Below, piece by piece: positions 1 to 5,457 of a stretch of DNA of 9,146 bases. The notes below the pieces were generated by a model. It did no database searches and was not told the origin of the DNA. It was given only the letters and a program-made list of their open reading frames with translations. Position 1 is the stretch's first letter. Every line of letters begins with the position of its first letter. This DNA is from Thermoleophilia bacterium (GTDB lineage Bacteria > Actinomycetota > Thermoleophilia > Gaiellales > Gaiellaceae). Position numbers and translations under genes: made by a program. The DNA is taken from contig JAOUEK010000046.1 of NCBI GenBank assembly GCA_029858755.1, forward strand, positions 1-9,146. Direction: 5' to 3'.

Positions 1-1763
1 GTCGGCTGCGGCGCCTGGCGGCCGCCTACGGGGCCGAGCCCCGGATGCTCCTCGCCTCGGCGACGATCGCCAACCCGGGTCAGCTCGCAGAGGCCCTCAC
101 GGGCCGGGCGGCGACCGTGATCGACGCGGACACGTCGCCGCGAGCCGAGCGCGAGCTCGTGATCTGGAACCCGCCGCTGCTCGACCCGGAGCTCGGCACC
201 CGCGCCAGCGCGCTGGCGGAGGCGTCGCGCCTGCTCGCGGGGCTCGTCACCGCCGGGCTGCGCACGATCTGCTTCACGAAGAGCCGCAAGGCGGCGGAGC
301 TCGTCCACCGCTTCACGGTCGCCCGTGTCGACGGCGAGTCGGCGCGGCGGCTCGCCCCCTACCGCGCCGGCTACACCCCGGAGCAGCGGCGCGACATCGA
401 GCGACGGCTGGTCGAGGGCGAGCTGCTCGGGGTGACGGCGACCGACGCGCTCGAGCTCGGCATCGACATCGGGCTGCTCGACTGCGCGGTCTCCGTCGGC
501 TTCCCCGGCACGGTGGCGTCGCTGCGACAGCAGTGGGGGCGCGCCGGTCGCACGGGCGCCGGGCTCGCCGTGCTCGTCGCGGGGGAGGACGCGCTCGACC
601 AGTTCTTCGCGCGCGAGCCCGAGGCGCTGCTCGCGCGCAGGGTCGAGGCCGCGATCGTCGACCACGCCAACCCGAGGATCCTCGACGCTCACGTCCGGGC
701 GGCGGCCTTCGAGGGGCCGATTCGCGCGGAGGACGCGGCCACGCTGGGGCCGGCGGCCGTCGAGCGCGCCGCGGTGCTGCCCGAGCTCGCCGCCACGCCT
801 GCCGGTTTCGTGTGGACGGGGCGGGACAGCCCCGCCGCGCGCGTCTCGCTGCGCTCGGGGGACACGGACGCGTTCGTCGTCGTCGACGCCGGGAGCGGCG
901 CGCTGCTCGGGCTCGTCGAGCGGGAGCGGGCGTACTCCACCGTCCACGAGGGGGCTGTCTACCTCCATCTCGGGGCGCAGTACCTCGTGCGCGCGCTCGA
1001 CCACGACGCACGCACGGCGCTCGTCGAGCCGGCGGAGGTGGACTGGTACACGCAGGCGAAGCGGGACTCGGAGACCGCGATCGCGGAGGCAGTGCGCACG
1101 CGGCGGGCGGCGGGTGTCGAGCTCCACTTCGGGCGGATCGTCGTCACGGAGCAGGTCGTGGCGTTCCAGCGCAAGGCGGTGGCCGACGGCTCGACGATCG
1201 ACGTCTTCCCGCTCGAGCTGCCGGAGACGACCTTCGAGACGGAGGCCGTCTGGTTCAGCCCGGACGACGAGCTGCTCCGCGGCGCCGAGGAGATGCCGGT
1301 GCTGCTCGGCGCGCTCCACGCCGCCGAGCACGCCCTGATCTCGCTGCTGCCGCTGTGGGCGATGTGCGACCGCTGGGACCTCGGCGGCCTGTCCACCAAC
1401 GTGCACCTGCAGACCGGGCGGCCCACGGTCTTCGTGTACGACGGCCACGCGGGCGGCGCCGGCCTCGCGGAGCGCGGCTTCGCATGCTTCGACGGCTGGG
1501 TGGCGGACACGGCGAGGCTGCTCGCCGGCTGTCCCTGCCGCGACGGCTGCCCGTCGTGTGTGCAGAGCCCGAAGTGCGGCAACCTCAACGAGTTCCTGGA
1601 CAAGGCGGCGGCAGCGCGCCTTCTGCAGCGAATGGCCGCAGCCGCGGAGCACCATGCCGCAGCCCGTGGTGCCAGCGTCGAGCTCCACCAGCCCGACGCC
1701 GGGTCGACGCCCCCGGTCGACCCGGCTGTCGATTCCCGCACGGGCCGTTCGTCGTCGGGGTGA
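1..1763 (+). CDS. DUF1998-containing DEAD/DEAH-box helicase, MrfA/YprA-like (5' end missing)
   Basis: This is the C-terminal part (586 visible residues, open from position 3) of a superfamily 2 helicase. It joins the window edge in frame, so the ATG at 45 is internal. Motif III (SATIANP) is encoded near position 57. The second RecA domain carries the helicase motif QQWGRAGRTG (about 526-555). The end of the protein carries a cysteine cluster, C-x-C-x3-C-x2-C-x5-C, with codons at 1530, 1536, 1548, 1557 and 1575. This is the metal-binding signature of the DUF1998 region in MrfA/YprA and Hrq1-type helicases. Bacillus MrfA is a 3'-5' DNA helicase involved in repair of mitomycin-type damage; the same role here is inference. 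Walker A and the DEAD/DEVH box lie upstream of the window. The last 35 or so residues after the cysteine region are low-complexity and poorly conserved in type, and the DNA there overlaps the candidate promoter of the next operon. No MrfB-like nuclease gene follows. Confidence 0.9.
   Translation, partial: RLRRLAAAYGAEPRMLLASATIANPGQLAEALTGRAATVIDADTSPRAERELVIWNPPLLDPELGTRASALAEASRLLAGLVTAGLRTICFTKSRKAAELVHRFTVARVDGESARRLAPYRAGYTPEQRRDIERRLVEGELLGVTATDALELGIDIGLLDCAVSVGFPGTVASLRQQWGRAGRTGAGLAVLVAGEDALDQFFAREPEALLARRVEAAIVDHANPRILDAHVRAAAFEGPIRAEDAATLGPAAVERAAVLPELAATPAGFVWTGRDSPAARVSLRSGDTDAFVVVDAGSGALLGLVERERAYSTVHEGAVYLHLGAQYLVRALDHDARTALVEPAEVDWYTQAKRDSETAIAEAVRTRRAAGVELHFGRIVVTEQVVAFQRKAVADGSTIDVFPLELPETTFETEAVWFSPDDELLRGAEEMPVLLGALHAAEHALISLLPLWAMCDRWDLGGLSTNVHLQTGRPTVFVYDGHAGGAGLAERGFACFDGWVADTARLLAGCPCRDGCPSCVQSPKCGNLNEFLDKAAAARLLQRMAAAAEHHAAARGASVELHQPDAGSTPPVDPAVDSRTGRSSSG
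1727..1753 (+). promoter_or_regulatory. Candidate ECF42-type promoter of the DGPF-sigma operon
   Basis: TGTCGA lies at 1727-1732 and CGTC at 1750-1753, separated by 17 bp. From memory of work on Streptomyces ECF42 factors, their promoters carry TGTCGA at -35 and CGA/TC at -10. Transcription would begin near 1760, about 30 nt before the GTG start at 1792, and the element lies directly upstream of the operon that encodes the ECF42-like factor. It sits inside the last codons of the helicase gene. Caution: TGTCGA and CGTC both occur by chance elsewhere in this GC-rich window (for example TGTCGA at 1115-1120), so the position is the main support. Confidence 0.5.
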
Positions 1764-1791
1764 GAGAATCCCCACGACGGAAGGAGCCGGC

Positions 1792-2154
1792 GTGAAGGTG
1801 ATGGCGTTGATCTACGCGGACGAGGCCGCCTGGGACGGCCTCTCCGAGCAGGAGCGTGCGGGCGTGCTCGAGCGCTATGTGGCCCTGGCGCGCGAGGCGC
1901 GCGAGGCCGACGTGATGCTCGGCGGGGACGAGCTCGCGGGCACCCGCGCGGCGACGACGGTGCGCGTGCGCGACGGCGAGGTCGTGGTCAGCGACGGGCC
2001 CTACGCCGAGGTCAAGGAGGCGCTCGGCGGCTACTTCCTGTTCGAGTGCGCGACGCTCGACGAGGCCGTGGACTGGGCCGCGCGCATCCCCGCCGCCGAG
2101 CACGGCGCGGTCGAGGTGCGACCCGTGCACGTCGACGAGGAGGAGGTGGCCTGA
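1792..2154 (+). CDS. YCII-related (DGPF family) protein, first copy
   Basis: A 120-residue protein of the YCII-related family often linked to ECF sigma factors. The start MKVMALIYADEAAW matches the usual family opening (MKYxLLIYxDE), which supports the GTG at 1792 over the ATG at 1801. AAGGAG at 1781-1786 sits 5 nt before this GTG. The middle holds the GGDEL segment followed by VRVRDGEVVVSDGPYAEVKE; the family signature DGPF is DGPY here. The C-terminal half (LDEAVDWAARIPAAEHGAVEVRPV) is typical of the ferredoxin-like fold. The biochemical role of DGPF proteins is not established; a cytoplasmic regulatory or sensing role with the partner sigma factor is inference. Its TGA overlaps the ATG of the next gene by one base, so the two are translationally coupled. 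Confidence 0.92.
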   Translation: MKVMALIYADEAAWDGLSEQERAGVLERYVALAREAREADVMLGGDELAGTRAATTVRVRDGEVVVSDGPYAEVKEALGGYFLFECATLDEAVDWAARIPAAEHGAVEVRPVHVDEEEVA

Positions 2155-2525
2155 TGCGCTACGCGCTGCTCGTCTACAGCGACCAGTCCTCGTGGGACGG
2201 CATCGGCGAGGAGGAGGCCGCACGGCTCCGCGCCGAGGCGATGCCGCAGTGGATCACGCTCTTCGAGGAGATGGGCAAGGCCGATCCGGACGTCGTCGGC
2301 TACGAGCTCGAGTCGGCGTCCGAGGCCAAGGTCGTTCGCGTCCGCGACGGTGAGCGCATCGTCACCGACGGCCCGTTCGCCGACACCAAGGAGGTGGTCG
2401 GCGGCATCTTCCTCACGACCCTGCCCGACCTCGACGAGGCGATCCGCATCGCGTCGCTCGTCCCGGCCGCCGCGTACGGCTCGCTGGAGATCCGCCCGCT
2501 CGCCGACCACGGAGACGCCGGCTGA
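2154..2525 (+). CDS. YCII-related (DGPF family) protein, second copy
   Basis: A 123-residue paralogue of the preceding protein. It begins MRYALLVYSDQSSWDG and carries the full DGPF signature in the segment IVTDGPFADTKEVVGGIF, then LDEAIRIASLVPAAAYGSLEIRPL. The ATG is at 2154-2156 in a TGATG junction with the upstream gene, with AGGAGG at 2141-2146 seven bases before it. Compared with copy one, the GGDEL-like segment is replaced by VGYELESASEAKV, and the first acidic residue after the IY/VY is SD rather than AD. The two copies have diverged clearly, so this is not a recent duplication. Its TGA at 2523-2525 overlaps the probable CTG start of the sigma gene. Function is unknown beyond the ECF42 association known for the family. 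Confidence 0.92.
   Translation: MRYALLVYSDQSSWDGIGEEEAARLRAEAMPQWITLFEEMGKADPDVVGYELESASEAKVVRVRDGERIVTDGPFADTKEVVGGIFLTTLPDLDEAIRIASLVPAAAYGSLEIRPLADHGDAG
2511..2514 (+). promoter_or_regulatory. Ribosome binding site supporting the CTG start of the sigma gene
   Basis: GGAG at 2511-2514 is followed by 7 nt and then CTG at 2522-2524. This is ideal Shine-Dalgarno spacing for a CTG start. The alternative GTG at 2567 has no purine-rich Shine-Dalgarno at the right distance and would delete conserved residues of sigma region 2. Confidence 0.5.
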
Positions 2526-3724
2526 GCGCGGTCGAGCGCGCCTACCGCGACGAGTGGGCGCGGGCGGTGGCGATCCTCGCACGCGTCCTCGGCGACCTCG
2601 AGCTCGCCGAGGACGCGGTGCAGGACGCGTTCGCCGCAGCGCTGCGGCGCTGGCCACGGGACGGCACGCCACGCAACCCCGGCGCCTGGATCGTCACCAC
2701 CGCACGGAACCGTGCGATCGACCGCATCCGGCGCGAGCAGGCCTTCCGCCGCAAGGCGGAGCTGCTCGCACGCCTGGAGCGGCTCCCCACCGAGGACGAC
2801 GACGTGACCACGATCCCCGACGAGCGCCTGGCCCTCGTCTTCACCTGCTGCCATCCGGCGCTCGCCGTCGAGGCGCAGGTGGCGCTGACGCTCCGCGAGG
2901 TCTGCGGGCTCACCACCGCGGAGATCGCACGCGCGTTCCTCACCGCCGAGCCGACCCTCGCCCAGCGGCTGGTGCGGGCCAAGCGTCGGGTCAGGGCTGT
3001 GGGGATCCCGATCCGCGTCCCGCCCGCCCACCTGCTCCCCGAGCGCTTGCCGGGCGTCCTCCGCGTCGTCTACCTCGTGTTCAACGAGGGCTACGCGGCG
3101 AGCGCGGGCGACCGGCTCGTCCGTCACGACCTCTGCGCGGAGGCGATCCGCCTGTCGAAGCTGCTCTGCGTGCTGATGCCCGACGAGCCGGAGGCCTTCG
3201 GGCTGCTCGCGCTGCTCCTGCTCCAGGGCTCGCGCCGCTCCGCGCGGATCGGCCCCGGCGGCGACCTCGTCCTGCTCCGCGACCAGGACCGGGCCCTGTG
3301 GGACGACGAGGGCATCGCAGAGGGGCTGCGGACGCTGGAGCGGGCGCTCCGCATGCGCCGGCCCGGCCCGTACCAGCTGCAGGCCGCAATCGCCGCCGGC
3401 CACGCGCAGGGGTCGTCGCCCGAGGCGATCGTCGCCGTCTACGACGAGCTCGCGCGGCTCGACCCGTCCCCGGTCGTCCGGCTGAACCGGGCGGTCGCGG
3501 TCGCGCTCGCCGGCGACGTCGAGCACGGCCTGGCGCTGCTCGAGGAGCTCGACGAGCTCGACGGCTACCCCTACCTGCACTCGGCGAGGGCCGACCTGCT
3601 CCGCCGCGCGGGCCGCGACGGCGAGGCCGCTCGCGCGTACGGGCGCGCGCTCGAGCTCACCGGGAACGAGGCCGAGCGCCGCTTTCTCCGCTCGCGGCTC
3701 GCCGAGCTCGGGGACGAGCGCTAG
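2522..3724 (+). CDS. ECF42-type RNA polymerase sigma factor with C-terminal TPR-like domain
   Basis: A predicted 400-residue sigma factor that directs RNA polymerase to specific promoters. Sigma region 2 spans about residues 5-75 (AVERAYRDEWARAVAILARV, then LAEDAVQDAF and the PGAWIVTTARNRAIDRIRR segment). Region 4 spans about 105-160 (LVFTCCHPAL, LREVCGLTTAEIARAFLTAE, LAQRLVRAKRRVR). The remaining 240 residues form the extension typical of the ECF42 group, including YLVFNEGY and DLVLLRDQDRALWD, followed by repeats of helical TPR-like character. Length fits the group (about 400). The start is chosen as CTG at 2522: homologues have the VERAxRxEWxRAVA segment, which a GTG at 2567 would cut off, and no ATG, GTG or TTG precedes it in frame nearby. 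The CTG overlaps the upstream TGA as CTGA. Members lack a classical anti-sigma factor, and none is present; the DGPF genes are the usual partners. Confidence 0.93.
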   Translation: MSAVERAYRDEWARAVAILARVLGDLELAEDAVQDAFAAALRRWPRDGTPRNPGAWIVTTARNRAIDRIRREQAFRRKAELLARLERLPTEDDDVTTIPDERLALVFTCCHPALAVEAQVALTLREVCGLTTAEIARAFLTAEPTLAQRLVRAKRRVRAVGIPIRVPPAHLLPERLPGVLRVVYLVFNEGYAASAGDRLVRHDLCAEAIRLSKLLCVLMPDEPEAFGLLALLLLQGSRRSARIGPGGDLVLLRDQDRALWDDEGIAEGLRTLERALRMRRPGPYQLQAAIAAGHAQGSSPEAIVAVYDELARLDPSPVVRLNRAVAVALAGDVEHGLALLEELDELDGYPYLHSARADLLRRAGRDGEAARAYGRALELTGNEAERRFLRSRLAELGDER

Positions 3725-3726
3725 CG
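3719..3726. other. Palindromic junction of two convergent stop codons
   Basis: CGCTAGCG is a perfect 8-bp palindrome. Its CTAG core provides TAG to the sigma gene (3722-3724, +) and TAG to the LOG-like gene (3721-3723, -), so the two coding regions overlap by 4 bp. There is no room for a hairpin terminator between them, so each transcript probably runs into the other gene. Confidence 0.85.
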
Positions 3727-4158
3727 AAGACGGGCGAGGGCCGCGTCCACTGCCTCCGCGGGGGTGCCGGCCCGCTGCACCCCGTCCACGGCGAGGCCAC
3801 CCTCGAGGATCACGACGGGCCGGCCGAGCCGCATGGCGAGCCCGATCTCCGAGAGGGTGCCCCAGCTCCCGCCGACCGCGATCACCGCGTCGCCCGTGGC
3901 CACGACGGCGAGGTTCCGGGCGTGGCCGATCCCCGTGGCGACCACGTGGTCGGCCCATGGGTTGGCCTCCGAGCGCAGCTCCCCCGGCACGATCGCGAGC
4001 GTCGTCCCGCCGGCGGCCTTGGCACCGCGGAGCGCCGCCGCCATCACCTCGTCGAGGCCGCCCGTGACCACGACGCACCCGCGCTCGGCCAGCAGCCGGC
4101 CGATCTCCTCGGCCGCCGCCTCGTGCTCCGCCCCGCTCCCGATCACCGACACCTGCAT
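3721..4158 (-). CDS. TIGR00725/LOG-like Rossmann-fold protein
   Basis: A 145-residue protein starting MQVSVIGSGAEHEAAAEEIG, with the small alpha/beta layout of TIGR00725 proteins, relatives of the LOG (lysine decarboxylase-like) family. The nucleotide-binding landmarks are VVTGGLDEVMAAALRGAKAAGG-type sequence at about residues 30-51, a GxxxARN segment (GIGHARN, 76-82), and GGSWGTLSE at 96-104, which corresponds to the PGGxGTxxE motif of LOG enzymes. The first motif reads GGLDEVM where many relatives have GGLGGVM, a small deviation. LOG enzymes hydrolyse cytokinin riboside monophosphates, but for this subfamily the substrate is not known to me, so I assign none. A GTG two codons upstream (4162-4164) is an alternative start and fits a leaderless transcript. 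The gene converges with the sigma gene and diverges from the NADH dehydrogenase gene. Confidence 0.88.
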   Translation of the reverse strand: MQVSVIGSGAEHEAAAEEIGRLLAERGCVVVTGGLDEVMAAALRGAKAAGGTTLAIVPGELRSEANPWADHVVATGIGHARNLAVVATGDAVIAVGGSWGTLSEIGLAMRLGRPVVILEGGLAVDGVQRAGTPAEAVDAALARLR

Positions 4159-4164
4159 GGCCAC

Positions 4165-4188
4165 GGCGCGGATGGTACGACTCCCGGC
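4165..4188. promoter_or_regulatory. Candidate symmetric divergent promoter for the LOG-like and NDH-2 genes
   Basis: Only 30 bp separate the two divergent starts, and neither gene has a Shine-Dalgarno. On the minus strand, TACCAT (4177 to 4172) fits the TAnnnT -10 pattern and lies 7 nt before the GTG at 4164. On the plus strand, TACGAC (4176-4181) is a weaker -10 and lies 7 nt before the ATG at 4189. Both elements share a palindromic GTAC core (4175-4178). Neither has a recognisable -35. Both transcripts would start at or next to a start codon (leaderless), which is common in Actinobacteria. Confidence 0.35.
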
Positions 4189-5451
4189 ATGACCACGCGG
4201 GAGGCCCGCGGGGGCACGCTCGTCATCGGCGGCGGCTACGCGGGGAGCATCGTCGCGAGGAAGCTCGGGCGCCTGGGCGCGACGATCGTCTCGCCCGACA
4301 ACTTCGTGCTCTACACGCCGCTGCTGCCGGAGGCGGCATCGGGGATGCTCGAGCCACGCCACGTGGTCGTGCCGCTGCGCCAGATGTGCCCGCACGCCGA
4401 GCTCCTGCTGGGCCGGGCGGTCTCGCTGGACGAGCGTGAGCGGGCGGTCGTCGCGGAGACGCTCGGCGGCACGTACGCCGTCCGCTACCAGCGGCTCGTG
4501 ATCGCCCTCGGCGCGATCGCCCGGTCGCTCCCCGTCCCGGGGCTGTCAGAGCACGGCCGCGGCTTCAAGGACGTGGCCGACGCGATCGCGCTGCGCAACC
4601 ACGTCCTGCGGACGCTCGAGGCCGCAGCGGCGACGCTCGACCCGGCAGAGGCCGAGCGGCAGCTCGGCTACGTGTTCGTGGGCGCCGGGTACGCGGGGGT
4701 CGAGGCCCTCGCCGAGCTGGGCGATCTCGTGCACGACGCGGTGCGCCGCGACTTCCCCGAGCTGCGTGAGCGGCCACAGCGGTGGGTGCTCGTCGACGCC
4801 GCCGAGCGGATCCTCCACGAGGTGCCGCAGCGCCTGGGACGCTACGCCGCGCAGGAGCTCCAGGGGCGCGGCGTGGAGATCCACGTCGGCACCACCCTGA
4901 CGTCGTACGACGGCCGGGCAGCTGCGCTCTCCGACGGCACCGTCGTCCCCGCCCGCACCCTCGTGTGGACGGCGGGCGTGAGGGCCAACCCGGTCGTCGC
5001 GGAGCTCGGCCTCCCGCTCGACGAGCGCGGCCGCGTGGTCGTCGACGAGATGCTCCGCGTGCGGGGCCGGGAGGACATCTGGGCGCTCGGCGATTGCGCC
5101 GCCGTCCCCAACACGGCGACGCCGGGGCGCGTCGACCCGCCGACGTGCCAGCACGCCCTGCGTCAGGCACGGCAGCTGGCGCAGAACCTGCACGGCCCGC
5201 AACGGCCCTACGGCTACCGCATGCTCGGCCAGGTGGCGACCCTCGGCCGGTACAAGGGGATCGCCGACGTCCTCGGCCTCCGGCTCCGGGGCTTCCCGGG
5301 CTGGTTCGTCGCGCGCACCTACCACCTGTATGCGCTCCCGCTGCTCCCGCGCAGGATCCGGGTCGTCACCGACTGGACGGTCGCGCTGCTCTTCCGACGC
5401 GACGTCTCGGAGCTCTCGGCGGTCGGGCACCCCCGCCGCCTCGAGCCCTGA
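4189..5451 (+). CDS. Type II NADH:quinone oxidoreductase-like flavoprotein (NDH-2)
   Basis: A 420-residue FAD protein. The N-terminal dinucleotide fold has TLVIGGGYAG (residues 10-19), followed by FVLYTPLLPEAASGML, a stretch typical of NDH-2. The second fold, for NADH, has YVFVGAGYAGVEALAEL with GAGYAG at 165-170. The FAD-contacting ALGDCA lies at 299-304 (Asp302), and CQHALRQARQLAQNL follows, matching the AQxAxQ-type segment near the quinone site. The C-terminus (WFVARTYHLYALPLLPRRIRVVTDW) is the amphipathic, membrane-associating tail of the family. There are no transmembrane helices and no proton pumping is expected; it would pass electrons from NADH to quinone at the inner face of the membrane. 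ATG at 4189 lacks a Shine-Dalgarno and may be leaderless. The acceptor is inferred; a related ferredoxin-type or other quinone reductase is possible. A longer open frame running upstream is a GC artefact. Confidence 0.9.
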   Translation: MTTREARGGTLVIGGGYAGSIVARKLGRLGATIVSPDNFVLYTPLLPEAASGMLEPRHVVVPLRQMCPHAELLLGRAVSLDERERAVVAETLGGTYAVRYQRLVIALGAIARSLPVPGLSEHGRGFKDVADAIALRNHVLRTLEAAAATLDPAEAERQLGYVFVGAGYAGVEALAELGDLVHDAVRRDFPELRERPQRWVLVDAAERILHEVPQRLGRYAAQELQGRGVEIHVGTTLTSYDGRAAALSDGTVVPARTLVWTAGVRANPVVAELGLPLDERGRVVVDEMLRVRGREDIWALGDCAAVPNTATPGRVDPPTCQHALRQARQLAQNLHGPQRPYGYRMLGQVATLGRYKGIADVLGLRLRGFPGWFVARTYHLYALPLLPRRIRVVTDWTVALLFRRDVSELSAVGHPRRLEP

Positions 5452-5457
5452 GCTCAG
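5448..5457. other. Palindromic junction of convergent NDH-2 and ligD stops
   Basis: CTGAGCTCAG is a perfect 10-bp palindrome. It contains the TGA of the NDH-2-like gene (5449-5451, +) and the TGA of the ligD-like gene (5454-5456, -), with just two bases between them. It has no loop and no T-run, so it is not a standard intrinsic terminator. Confidence 0.8.

Noticed and set aside
1115..1142. Another TGTCGA followed by CGTC at a spacing of 18
   Set aside because: It lies deep inside the helicase coding region with no downstream gene start; a chance match that shows the limits of the motif.
1801..2154. ATG at 1801 as start of the first DGPF gene
   Set aside because: The GTG at 1792 has better Shine-Dalgarno spacing and restores the conserved MKxMxLIY opening.
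2300..4078. Long minus-strand open frame opposite the sigma gene
   Set aside because: The translation is low-complexity (Arg/Gly/Ala-rich) and antisense to a clear ECF42 protein; no recognisable domain.
2350..4188. Long in-frame extension upstream of the NDH-2 gene, which would make a fusion protein
   Set aside because: The extension is Arg/Pro/Ala-rich shadow sequence over the sigma and LOG-like genes; the flavoprotein has a natural N-terminus (MTTREARGGTLVIGGGYAG) at 4189.
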